Below, in pieces: positions 18,734 to 26,818 of a stretch of 64,000 bases of DNA. The stretch is from assembly GCF_037971845.1 (NCBI RefSeq), contig NZ_CP150227.1, positions 992,001-1,056,000 on the forward strand. The letters run 5' to 3'. The translations under genes were made by a program, and so were the position numbers. The first letter of the stretch is position 1; each line of letters starts with the position of its first letter. This DNA comes from Paenibacillus sp. FSL R5-0766 (lineage in GTDB: Bacteria > Bacillota > Bacilli > Paenibacillales > Paenibacillaceae). A model generated the notes under the pieces. It was not told the DNA's origin. It worked only from the letters and a program-made list of their open reading frames with translations, and did no database searches.

Positions 18734-19978
18734 ATGGACATGGAACGAGTCGTGATTACGGGAATGGGAGTTATCTCTCCTTTGGGAAATAATGTAGATA
18801 CATTCTGGAACGGATTGATTGAGGGTAGATCAGGTATATCGCATATAGAACATTTTGATACAGCTTCGTACAAAACGAAAATCGCTGGTGTGGTCCGTGA
18901 CTTTGATGGTGAAGAACGTTTTGGACGCAAGGAAGCAAGGCGCATGGATCGATTCGTTCAATTTGCTGTTGCTGCTGCGGATCAGGCTGTATCACAATCG
19001 GGTCTTGTGATGGACGAACTGGACCGCGAACGCGTAGGGGTATATATTGGTTCAGGCATAGGCGGCATCCAGACATTGATGGAACAAGGCAAGGTCCTGT
19101 CCGATCGGGGACCTGCGCGAGTCAGCCCAACACTGGTACCCATGATGATATCCAATATGGCGGCAGCTATGGTTAGTATGAGGTTTGGTTGCTGGGGACC
19201 GACATTGTCGCCAGTAACCGCTTGTTCCATTGGCAATACAGCCATTGGAGAGGCTTTCCGGTTAATTCGTCATGGCGGAGCCGATGTTATTATTGCTGGG
19301 GGAACAGAGGCTGCTGTAACAGAGGTGTCACTGGCAAGCTTTGGTAATGCGACAGCGTTGTCTACACGAAATGAAGCGTTCCAAGCAGCAAGCCGTCCAT
19401 TTGATGCGGGGAGAGACGGTTTTGTCATGGCGGAGGGCGCCGGAATTCTGATCGTTGAGTCACTATCTCATGCTCTAGCAAGAGGGGCGAATATTCTTGC
19501 TGAAGTAATTGGATATGGTGCCAGTTCAGATGCGTATCATATGGTAGCTACCCACCCGGAAGGGCGGGGTGCATATCTGGCGATGAAAGCATCACTGAAA
19601 GAAGCTCAGATTGGACCTGAGGACATTGATGTGATTAACGCTCATGCCACCAGTACGGAGGCAGGTGATCTGTCTGAGACAAGAGCGATTAAGCAACTTT
19701 TCGGGACAAGTGCTTATGATATTCCGGTCACAGCGAATAAGTCCATGACGGGACATATGCTTGGTGCAGCAGGCGGTGCGGAGGCGATCTCACTTATTCA
19801 AAGTCTGCGGCATGGCATCATTCCTCCGACCATCAATCAGGAGCAGAAGGACCCCGAATGTGATCTGGATTATGTGCCAAACGAGGCAAGAAAAGCAGAT
19901 TTGCGGATTGGGATGTCTAATTCCTTTGGTTTTGGCGGTCATAATGCGGTTATTATTCTTCAAAAATATTCATCTTAA
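18734..19978 (+). CDS. fabF: Beta-ketoacyl-ACP synthase II
   Basis: The 414-residue condensing enzyme extends acyl-ACP chains with malonyl-ACP in fatty acid synthesis. The catalytic triad is visible: Cys164 in TACSIGN, the first His in NAHATST and the second His in NKSMTGHMLGAAG. The glycine-rich C-terminal NSFGFGGHNAV is also typical. The start at 18734 has GAAGGAGG at ideal spacing; upstream TTG is less likely. It is not next to acpP or fabD, so it is probably a second, specialised or inducible copy rather than the housekeeping one. The gene is divergent from an MmyB-type regulator. Confidence 0.94.
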   Translation: MDMERVVITGMGVISPLGNNVDTFWNGLIEGRSGISHIEHFDTASYKTKIAGVVRDFDGEERFGRKEARRMDRFVQFAVAAADQAVSQSGLVMDELDRERVGVYIGSGIGGIQTLMEQGKVLSDRGPARVSPTLVPMMISNMAAAMVSMRFGCWGPTLSPVTACSIGNTAIGEAFRLIRHGGADVIIAGGTEAAVTEVSLASFGNATALSTRNEAFQAASRPFDAGRDGFVMAEGAGILIVESLSHALARGANILAEVIGYGASSDAYHMVATHPEGRGAYLAMKASLKEAQIGPEDIDVINAHATSTEAGDLSETRAIKQLFGTSAYDIPVTANKSMTGHMLGAAGGAEAISLIQSLRHGIIPPTINQEQKDPECDLDYVPNEARKADLRIGMSNSFGFGGHNAVIILQKYSS

Positions 19979-20009
19979 GCAGAAAGAAAGCAGCTTTAAG
20001 CAGAAAGAA
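19975..20009 (+). repeat. Short direct repeat at the fabF stop codon
   Basis: TTAAGCAGAAAGAA occurs twice with a period of 21 bp; the first copy contains the fabF stop. It looks like a local slippage duplication. Confidence 0.6.
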
Positions 20010-20040
20010 CAGCGTAGACCCATCGGGCTGCGCTGTTCTT
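20005..20040. terminator. Convergent terminator between fabF and nasA
   Basis: AAGAACAGCG pairs perfectly with CGCTGTTCTT. It serves fabF on the plus strand and may also help end the nasA transcript on the minus strand. Confidence 0.65.
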
Positions 20041-20108
20041 TGCTTACTTCGACTTCGGGATCATCCACATACACTGTACCTTGGTTAGCGGCCAAGTGGT
20101 TGTACGCC

Positions 20109-21341
20109 TCAGGAAGAGAGGGATGTCGATTCCGCCATGCCTTTGTTACCTCGGCTCAACCAGCTCACACGCCAGCGGGATTGCATGAAGAGAACCAGGA
20201 ACAGGGAAGCAGCTGCAATCAGGCTAAGAATGACAAAACCTGGTGTATAGGATTGATAGCTACTATACAGTTGACCGAGAATCAGCGGCAGTGCATACCC
20301 GCCCAATCCGCCAGCGGCACCCACAATACCTGTCATCAGGCCAATCTCATTGCCGAAACGTTGGGGAACCAGTTGGAACACGGAGCCATTTCCGGCTCCC
20401 AGACACATCATACCGAGGAACAGCATGACTACTACCACAGGAAGCGGTGGCATGAAGGATACTCCGATCAACATGATGCAGGCTCCAGTGTACAGGAAAG
20501 TCAGCATGCGGGTTCCGCCAATTTTGTCCGCCAGATAACCCCCTACAGGCCGGAAGAAACTGCCTGCGATCACACAGAAGGTGGTAATGTCTGCGGCACG
20601 AACAGGAGAGAGCCCATACTGGGTGTTGAAGAAGATGGTGAGATAGTTACATAATCCAACGAAACCACCAAAGGTTACACAATAGAAGGCACAGAATACC
20701 CAAGCATCTTTTTGTTTAAGCAGACTTCCATATTGGGACAATTTCTTGGGTTCAGGTCGGTTAGGGCTATTCTTGGCAAAGATGGAAAAGAGGATGAATA
20801 CGATAGCGATCGGTATAATAGCAAGTCCAAACACAACTTCCCAGCTGCCAAAATGCGTAGCCAAACGATTGGCAAACAACGTCGCTAGTACGGTTCCACT
20901 GTTACCCGCCCCGGCAATACCCATGGCCAGACCCTGATGCTCTTTGCCATACCATTGGCCTGCCAGAGGTAGCGCAGCAGCAAAGGAAGCGCCTGCGACA
21001 CCCAGCAAGAGTGCCACCACATACAGTTGGCTTAAAGAGTCAACCCATAACCAGCCGAGTAATAAAGGAACCAGCGTGACGAGCATTCCAATCTGTGCGG
21101 TCAATTTCGGACCTATATAATCAGACATGAAGCCAAGCACAAGCCGCAGGATGGAGCCACCAAGGATAGGCAATGCGACCAGATTGGCCTTTTCCAGTGG
21201 AGTCATCGGATAGTCCAATGCTATCACAACTGCGAGTGGACCCAACATTCCCCATATCATAAAACTGATGTCAAAATACATAAACGCTCCGAATAGGGTG
21301 GGCTTATGCCCGCTTTTCCAAAAACTTTTGCTCTCCATCAT
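20109..21341 (-). CDS. nasA: Nitrate/nitrite MFS transporter (NNP family)
   Basis: The 410-residue major facilitator protein has about twelve transmembrane segments and the NNP-type glycine-rich helices (GASFAAALPLAGQWYG, GIAGAGNSGTVLATL), as in NasA/NarK. It should import nitrate for assimilation. It is divergent from nasBC, as in Bacillus subtilis. Two adjacent ATGs are possible; GAGGAG lies about nine bases before the first. Its leader contains a dual-hairpin antiterminator and terminator (21403-21481), and its promoter overlaps a GlnR/TnrA-type box. The positively charged C-terminal tail is short. Confidence 0.92.
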   Translation of the reverse strand: MMESKSFWKSGHKPTLFGAFMYFDISFMIWGMLGPLAVVIALDYPMTPLEKANLVALPILGGSILRLVLGFMSDYIGPKLTAQIGMLVTLVPLLLGWLWVDSLSQLYVVALLLGVAGASFAAALPLAGQWYGKEHQGLAMGIAGAGNSGTVLATLFANRLATHFGSWEVVFGLAIIPIAIVFILFSIFAKNSPNRPEPKKLSQYGSLLKQKDAWVFCAFYCVTFGGFVGLCNYLTIFFNTQYGLSPVRAADITTFCVIAGSFFRPVGGYLADKIGGTRMLTFLYTGACIMLIGVSFMPPLPVVVVMLFLGMMCLGAGNGSVFQLVPQRFGNEIGLMTGIVGAAGGLGGYALPLILGQLYSSYQSYTPGFVILSLIAAASLFLVLFMQSRWRVSWLSRGNKGMAESTSLSS

Positions 21342-21402
21342 CCATCATCGCTCCTCATCCAATTGAGATCTTCGTGATTTGTCTATGTGCTTGTTAAGGC
21401 AG

Positions 21403-21481
21403 AAAAAGGCCGCAATTCGTCCAGATCTGAACGATTTGCGGCCCCGTTGCCGACAGGCGGTACACGTCATTGTGTTCCCGC
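21403..21481 (-). promoter_or_regulatory. ANTAR-type antitermination leader of nasA
   Basis: Read on the minus strand, hairpin P1 (21457-21481) is closed by GCGG/CCGC and ACAC/GTGT around the six-base loop AATGAC. Four bases later, hairpin P2 (21439-21452) is CGGC/GCCG around AACGGG. Both loops have A at position 1 and G at position 4, the published hallmark of ANTAR-protein target RNAs. A 13-bp terminator stem (GGCCGCAAATCGT with its partner, 21408-21443, one mismatch) followed by TTTTT reuses the 3' arm of P2, so P2 and the terminator cannot form together. Confidence 0.82.
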
Positions 21482-21517
21482 ATCTGAGTTGATCACAGCA
21501 CTGTGATTTTGATTCAA

Positions 21518-21547
21518 ATTATAATCAAGAGAAAATGTATATGTCAA
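21518..21547 (-). promoter_or_regulatory. Sigma-A type promoter of nasA
   Basis: On the minus strand, a perfect TTGACA (21542-21547) is followed 18 bases later by a perfect TATAAT (21518-21523). The -35 is the proximal half-site of the GlnR/TnrA-type box at 21542-21558. Confidence 0.8.
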
Positions 21548-21558
21548 CAAAAATTACA
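21542..21558. promoter_or_regulatory. GlnR/TnrA-type box at the nasA promoter
   Basis: TGTCAACAAAAATTACA fits the nitrogen-regulator consensus TGTNAN7TNACA at every defined position. It overlaps the -35 of nasA, which suits repression or a combined role; whether GlnR or TnrA binds cannot be told from sequence. Confidence 0.82.
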
Positions 21559-21604
21559 TGGGATTTTAAATAATTCATTTTTTAATCGTTGTTCACAATT
21601 TTAA

Positions 21605-21621
21605 TGTTAATTTAGTTGACA
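21605..21621. promoter_or_regulatory. GlnR/TnrA-type box at the nasB promoter
   Basis: TGTTAATTTAGTTGACA fits TGTNAN7TNACA exactly. Its last six bases are the -35 hexamer TTGACA of the nasBC promoter, the mirror image of the arrangement at nasA 46 bp away. Confidence 0.82.
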
Positions 21622-21644
21622 TTAGATTCGGATTCCCTTAATCT
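21616..21644 (+). promoter_or_regulatory. Sigma-A type promoter of nasBC with overlapping dyad
   Basis: TTGACA (21616-21621) and TAATCT (21639-21644) are 17 bp apart. A dyad at 21624-21650 (AGATTC and GATT facing AATC and GAATCT) spans the spacer and -10 and could be a further operator. Transcription should start near 21651, just before the antiterminator hairpins. Confidence 0.7.
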
Positions 21645-21655
21645 GAATCTAATAT

Positions 21656-21725
21656 GAATCCACACAAAGGCGTGTGGATTCCGGAGGCAACGGTGCCCTT
21701 TTCCGAATCATGGAGAAGGGATTTT
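21656..21725 (+). promoter_or_regulatory. ANTAR-type antitermination leader of nasBC
   Basis: Hairpin P1 (21656-21681) pairs GAATCCACAC with GTGTGGATTC around the loop AAAGGC. Hairpin P2 (about 21682-21705) has core GGC/GCC around AACGGT, with an outer CGGA/TCCG helix. Both six-base loops have A at position 1 and G at position 4. A terminator follows: CCCTTTTCC (21696-21704) pairs over nine positions with GGAGAAGGG (21712-21720), then TTTTT. It overlaps the 3' arm of P2. The architecture is the same as in the divergent nasA leader. Confidence 0.82.
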
Positions 21726-21763
21726 TCTGTTTATTTTCAGGTGAGAGAGATAGGGGGCAGCCC

Positions 21764-23878
21764 ATGAGCAGAAGCAAACTGGTAATTATCGGGAATGGCA
21801 TGGCTGGAGTGAAGTGTGTCGAAGAGATTATCGCACTGGAGCCTGATACGTATGAGATTGTAATCTACGGTAATGAACCCCGTCCCAACTACAATCGGAT
21901 CATGTTATCAAAAGTATTGCAGGGCGAGCATTCGTTACAGGATATCATTATCAATGATTGGACTTGGTATGCCGAGCATCATATCCGGCTATGTACAGGT
22001 GAAACGGTACACCGCATTGATATCCGTGGAAAATATATAGAGACTGAATCTGGACTAAAAGAAACCTATGATGTCCTGATTCTGGCGACAGGTTCTTCAC
22101 CTTTTATCCCACCGATTCCGGGGATTGATAAAGAGCGGGTCATGTCCTTCCGAACGATTGATGATTGTACGCGCATGTCTGATTATTCCAAAACCTATCG
22201 CAAGGCCGCCGTCATTGGTGGCGGATTGCTTGGGCTGGAGGCTGCGCGCGGGTTGCTGCATTTGGGCATGGAAGCTGTGGTGGTCCATAACGCACATTAC
22301 ATTATGAACCGGCAGTTGGATCAGAATGCTGCCGCGATGCTTCAACAGGAACTTGAAGGGCAGGGTATGTCCTTTCTTTTGGCCAAAAATACGCAGAAAA
22401 TTACCGGGCGATTGCAGGCGCAGGGGCTGCTCTTTACAGATGGTTCCAAGCTTGAAGCTCAGGTTGTCATTGTCGCTGTTGGGATTCGGCCGAATGTGGA
22501 CCTGGCTAGACGAAGCGGAATCGCTACGAATCGGGCAATCATGGTGGATGATTATATGCGCACTAGTGTACCGGATATCTACGCAGTTGGGGAATGTGCT
22601 GAACATCGGGGAATCAGTTATGGTCTGGTGGCCCCCTTATACGAACAGGGGAAGGTGCTCGCACGTACGCTCTGTGGAAAGGAAACTTCTGAATATAAGG
22701 GTTCAATTCCTTATTCACAACTGAAGGTATCAGGAGTTGATGTTTTCTCGGCGGGTGAGATTAGCGGGGAAGGCATGCAGACCGCAATTCAACATCTGGA
22801 TGGCATTCAAGGCACATACAAAAAAGTACTGATGCAGGCTGGCAAAGTGCGTGGAGCCATTTTATTTGGAGATACAACCGAAGGAACAGCATTGCTTGGA
22901 CTTGTGCAACGAGGTGCGGATGTGGCGGAATTGGCACCGCGTGAAGGGGCCCCGGATCCAGCTGAAGTGGCTGCGGCGGCATTACCGGCTCAAGAGACCG
23001 TATGTGCCTGCAACAATGTGACCAAGGCTGCCATTATGAAAGCTATTCAGGAACAGGGTCTCGAGACGGCAGATCAGGTGAAGGAGCAGACCAAGGCTTC
23101 TGGTTCATGCGGTGGCTGTCGCCCGATGGTGGCTGCTCTATTAAAACATACACATAACCTGAAAAATAACGGGGGTACTGTAGTGGTCGCCATACCGGAT
23201 AAACCTGCTTCATTGCCGGTCTGCAGTTGTACGGAGCTTGGGCATGCAGAACTAAAGGAAATGCTGGATGACATCGTTGTTATGGAGGTAGGGCTACCAG
23301 ACATATCATTGATCTTGCAGAAGCTGGGTTGGGATTCGGAACATGGTTGCTCTGTATGTCGCCCCGTAATTCATTATTACTTACAGGTATCCGGAGGAAC
23401 GATAGTTGTTCGAGAGATTGAAGGTCACTCAGAGGTTCAGGTGCGCTGGGATGATCATATTCCACTGTTATCCTATGCAAGGGATGCAGGTGGTTTGGCT
23501 GCACAGCTTCGTGCGAGTTGGATCGGTGCTGCGATGCCGTCGCCGGTAAATATGGGCGTTGCACCAGGGCCTGGTTCGTTGGTGAGCGCACTGGTGCAAG
23601 ATATCGGCTTGCTGGCTTCACCAGCTGGTTGGGAGATCTATGCAGGCGGTCATGCAGAACATCCGGTCAAACAAGGTGGCTTGCTCGGGGTGGCTGAAAC
23701 AGAGGTACAAGCGGCAGCACTCGCATCAGCCTGCCTTCAATGGTATCGCCAAACCGCTTGGTATGATGAGCCGTTATGGGCATGGACGGAACGATTGGGA
23801 TTCATGTCCATTCGGGAAACGCTGCTGGATGACCAGTTACAGAAGGAACTTGCAGCTACACTTCAAGCTGATATATAG
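21764..23878 (+). CDS. nasB: Assimilatory nitrate reductase electron-transfer subunit
   Basis: The 704-residue flavoprotein passes electrons from NAD(P)H to NasC. The N-terminal half (1 to about 400) is a FAD/NAD(P)H oxidoreductase with GNGMAG and GGGLLGLE nucleotide-binding motifs. Two BFD-type [2Fe-2S] modules follow: CACN with CGGCRP (about 430-475) and CSC with CSVCRP (about 500-555). The last 150 residues resemble the end of Bacillus NasB. The start at 21764 is chosen because AGGGGG lies six bases before it; an upstream ATG at 21674 falls in the leader terminator. nasC follows at once. Confidence 0.9.
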   Translation: MSRSKLVIIGNGMAGVKCVEEIIALEPDTYEIVIYGNEPRPNYNRIMLSKVLQGEHSLQDIIINDWTWYAEHHIRLCTGETVHRIDIRGKYIETESGLKETYDVLILATGSSPFIPPIPGIDKERVMSFRTIDDCTRMSDYSKTYRKAAVIGGGLLGLEAARGLLHLGMEAVVVHNAHYIMNRQLDQNAAAMLQQELEGQGMSFLLAKNTQKITGRLQAQGLLFTDGSKLEAQVVIVAVGIRPNVDLARRSGIATNRAIMVDDYMRTSVPDIYAVGECAEHRGISYGLVAPLYEQGKVLARTLCGKETSEYKGSIPYSQLKVSGVDVFSAGEISGEGMQTAIQHLDGIQGTYKKVLMQAGKVRGAILFGDTTEGTALLGLVQRGADVAELAPREGAPDPAEVAAAALPAQETVCACNNVTKAAIMKAIQEQGLETADQVKEQTKASGSCGGCRPMVAALLKHTHNLKNNGGTVVVAIPDKPASLPVCSCTELGHAELKEMLDDIVVMEVGLPDISLILQKLGWDSEHGCSVCRPVIHYYLQVSGGTIVVREIEGHSEVQVRWDDHIPLLSYARDAGGLAAQLRASWIGAAMPSPVNMGVAPGPGSLVSALVQDIGLLASPAGWEIYAGGHAEHPVKQGGLLGVAETEVQAAALASACLQWYRQTAWYDEPLWAWTERLGFMSIRETLLDDQLQKELAATLQADI

Positions 23879-23899
23879 ATGAAAGGCGGGGATGGAAAG

Positions 23900-26032
23900 A
23901 TGGGATTATCCGTGAGTTCAGAACCAACAGCCTCCAAGCTCTATGTTAAGGAAACCCAGTGTCCGTATTGCAGTGTGCAGTGCAAGATGACTGTTGAAGA
24001 ATTGGCTGCACCTGTTGCGGGCCAGCGTCGTGGTGAGTATACGGTTCAGGGTGTTCCGAATGAAGCCTCCCAGGGCAGGTTGTGTGTGAAGGGTATGAAT
24101 GCTCATCAACATGCGCTCAGTGGTCAACGATTAATGCATCCGCTCATTCGTCGCAATGGCGAGCTTGAATCCTGTTCCTGGGAGGAGGCCATTCAGACCA
24201 TCGCAGAGCGGTTTCAGGACTTGAAAGATTCATACGGAGCAGATACGGTCGGAGTCTACGGAGGCGGATCTTTGACCAATGAAACAGCCTATCTGCTCGG
24301 CAAGTTCGCCAGAGTTGCATTGGGGACAAAATATATCGACTATAATGGACGGTTCTGCATGTCAGCTGCGGCTTCAGCTGGCAGTAAGGTGTTCGGGATG
24401 GATCGTGGATTGACGTTTCGTTTGTCCGATATTCCCAAGGCAGGCTGCATTGTACTTGCAGGTACCAATATTGCAGAATGCCAACCTACCCTTCTGCCAT
24501 ACTTTAATCAGGCGAAGGAGAACGGAGCCTTCATTATTGTTATTGATCCACGCAAGACGGCAACCGCAGCCATTGCTGACCTTCACTTGCAGGTGAAACC
24601 CGGCATGGATGCTCTGCTAGCGGATGCCATGTTGAAGGTGATTATGGATGCCGGATTGGTGAACCCTCATTTTATAGACAAACGAACGCATGGTTACGAG
24701 CAATTGATACAAGGGTTGGCTGATCTGCAACTCGAACAGGCGGCACAAGCGTGCGGGGTTGATCTGGCGCTGATTCGTCAGGCTGCGATGGCTTACGGTG
24801 AGGCAGAGACAGGCATGATCATGACAGCACGTGGTGTGGAACAACAGACGGATGGACATATGGCCGTCAGACACTTTTTGAACTTGGTGCTCGCGACTGG
24901 CAAAATCGGCCGAGAAGGATGCGGATATGGTGCCATCACAGGTCAAGGAAATGGGCAAGGCGGACGGGAGCATGGACAGAAGGCTGACCAGCTGCCGGGC
25001 TATCGATCCATTGAAAATGAAGCCGATCGTGCCTATGTGGCATCCGTCTGGGGTGTAGACCCTGCAAGTTTGCCAGGCAAAGGGGTATCCGCCTACGAGA
25101 TGATGGAGAAGGTCCATGATCAGGAGATTCGGGCGTTGCTTGTAATGGGCTCCAACCCGGTCGTATCCAATCCCAATGTGCGTTTGGTGGAAGAAGGTCT
25201 GCGCAAGCTGGACTTTCTGATCGTGGCAGATATGTTCCTATCGGAGACAGCGCGCATGGCTGATCTGGTTCTGCCGGTTACATCTTATATGGAGAATGAA
25301 GGTACACTGACCAATCTGGAGGGGCGTGTTCTGCTCCGTGAACAGGGGCTACCTGCGCCGGGAGAAACGCTTGATGATTGGGATATATTATGCCGGATTG
25401 CCGCGCAATTGGGTAAAGCTTCTTACTTTGAATATGACAATGCTGAGGATATATTTAATGAGCTTCGGGTGGCGAGCCGCGGCGGAGTGGCTGATTACTA
25501 TGGCATTACCTATGAGCGTTTGCGTAACGGGAAAGGGGTATACTGGCCGTGTTCTGCCCTGGAGGATCAGGGAGAAGGACTGCTGTTCGGTGAACGATTC
25601 GCTCACCCGGACGGCAAAGCGGCATTCACATTTGAATCCAGCCCGGGCTGGAATGATGTATCGCCGAAATTCCCCCTAATTCTCACCAATGGGCGTGTGC
25701 TGCCTCATTATCTTACAGGGGTGCAGACACATCGAAGTCCGGCACTGGCAGCTCGTGAATTGGAGAACTTTGTTGAACTTCACCCGGCTACCGCTGCCCG
25801 TTATCGTATTCACGATGGAGAGTGGGTAGAGATTCAATCGACGTATGGAAGCTTCACGGTTCGTTCGCGCATCAAAGATTCGATTCGGGAGGATACCTTG
25901 TTCGTGCCGATGCATTGGGGTGGCATTCAGAATGTGAATCGGGCCACCAGACCAGAGCTAGATCCGTTCTGCCGAATGCCTGGGTTCAAGACAGTGGCCG
26001 TAACCATTCGACCTTTGCGCTTGGCCAGATGA
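23900..26032 (+). CDS. nasC: Assimilatory nitrate reductase catalytic subunit
   Basis: The 710-residue molybdopterin enzyme reduces nitrate to nitrite in the cytoplasm and has the same length as Bacillus subtilis NasC. The N-terminal [4Fe-4S] ligands are visible as CPYCSVQC and, further on, GRLCVKG. Molybdopterin-binding stretches follow (CMSAAASAG, TNIAECQPTLLPY, MGSNPVVSNPN), with the C-terminal cofactor domain from about residue 590. I use the ATG at 23900; an ATG at 23879, directly after the nasB stop, has no ribosome binding site. No nitrite reductase follows, so nitrite must be reduced by genes elsewhere. Confidence 0.92.
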   Translation: MGLSVSSEPTASKLYVKETQCPYCSVQCKMTVEELAAPVAGQRRGEYTVQGVPNEASQGRLCVKGMNAHQHALSGQRLMHPLIRRNGELESCSWEEAIQTIAERFQDLKDSYGADTVGVYGGGSLTNETAYLLGKFARVALGTKYIDYNGRFCMSAAASAGSKVFGMDRGLTFRLSDIPKAGCIVLAGTNIAECQPTLLPYFNQAKENGAFIIVIDPRKTATAAIADLHLQVKPGMDALLADAMLKVIMDAGLVNPHFIDKRTHGYEQLIQGLADLQLEQAAQACGVDLALIRQAAMAYGEAETGMIMTARGVEQQTDGHMAVRHFLNLVLATGKIGREGCGYGAITGQGNGQGGREHGQKADQLPGYRSIENEADRAYVASVWGVDPASLPGKGVSAYEMMEKVHDQEIRALLVMGSNPVVSNPNVRLVEEGLRKLDFLIVADMFLSETARMADLVLPVTSYMENEGTLTNLEGRVLLREQGLPAPGETLDDWDILCRIAAQLGKASYFEYDNAEDIFNELRVASRGGVADYYGITYERLRNGKGVYWPCSALEDQGEGLLFGERFAHPDGKAAFTFESSPGWNDVSPKFPLILTNGRVLPHYLTGVQTHRSPALAARELENFVELHPATAARYRIHDGEWVEIQSTYGSFTVRSRIKDSIREDTLFVPMHWGGIQNVNRATRPELDPFCRMPGFKTVAVTIRPLRLAR

Positions 26033-26098
26033 TTCATGCAGGTTTCAGTTTATAAAGGTTCTCAGGCATCATAAGCTGTTCTAATGGTAGCTAAGCGG

Positions 26099-26139
26099 CT
26101 GCACAGTCCATATTTATATGAGACTGTGCGGCTTTTTTT
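26099..26139 (+). terminator. Terminator of nasBC
   Basis: GCACAGTC pairs with GACTGTGC around a 13-nt loop, flanked by GC-rich bases and followed by seven T residues. The rest of 26033-26374 is AT-rich promoter-like DNA with a 12-bp palindrome GTACATATGTAC near 26240; no gene is seen. Confidence 0.75.
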
Positions 26140-26374
26140 GCGTATATGTACGCAAGTATGCCATAGTTCCGTGGTTCCACGTAAACATGAGGATTGGCTC
26201 ATGAATATGGATTGAATTTTAGTTATGATGTTCATTAGGGGTACATATGTACGTATTTTATATTTTATTTAGAGACAGATCGTCATTTCGAGTTTAGGAT
26301 ATTCCGCATCGTGGTATAGATATCGGGGCTTATGGAAGCTTCTTCAAATAGAGCAGGACAAGGGAGGTAATGCA

Positions 26375-26794
26375 GTGAATGTATGGATAACGGTAAAAAG
26401 TCTGGGCAAACGCAAGCCGGTACTTGCCAAGCAAGCTGCCGAACTTCCGGAAACAACTCATACGTTAAGGCAGCTCATTGAGAACATGGTGGCTGTACAA
26501 GTAAAAGCGCTTCAGGACAAGAAACAACAGGCAGAATTGTTCGCCTACCTGATGCCGGATGATATTGACGCGCAAGGAGCGGTGGGGAAAGTCGGGTTTG
26601 GCGCAGTATACAATGAGGGTGTTCCTGATCTGGAAGTTGCGATGGATACAGCGATAACCGCCTATGAGGATGGGTTGTATAAAGTGTTTCTCAACGATGA
26701 AGAATTGCAGGAACTGGATGAGTCACTTGTTGTAAAAGACGGAGATAACGTGGTGTTTATTCGTTTTACAATGCTTGCCGGACGTCTTTGGTAA
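26375..26794 (+). CDS. Conserved hypothetical protein paired with the DUF4132 gene
   Basis: The GTG-started protein is 139 residues, preceded by GGGAGG. It is acidic and soluble, without a signal peptide or membrane helix. It shows a TLRQLIENMVAVQV helix near 30-45, a KVGFGAVYNEG stretch near 72-82 and a VVKDGDNVVFIRFTML ending. I do not recognise the family. Only 24 bp separate it from the next start, so the two genes are almost certainly cotranscribed and may act together. Nothing in the sequence suggests catalysis. Confidence 0.7.
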   Translation: MNVWITVKSLGKRKPVLAKQAAELPETTHTLRQLIENMVAVQVKALQDKKQQAELFAYLMPDDIDAQGAVGKVGFGAVYNEGVPDLEVAMDTAITAYEDGLYKVFLNDEELQELDESLVVKDGDNVVFIRFTMLAGRLW

Positions 26795-26818
26795 AGAGCG
26801 ATGAAGGAGGAGAACAGG

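Noticed and set aside
19761..20654. A 297-codon open frame on the plus strand
   Set aside because: It starts inside fabF, runs antisense across nasA, has no ribosome binding site and its translation is low-complexity and unlike any protein.
21674..21763. N-terminal extension of NasB from the ATG at 21674
   Set aside because: These codons overlap the leader hairpins and terminator, and a much better ribosome binding site precedes 21764.
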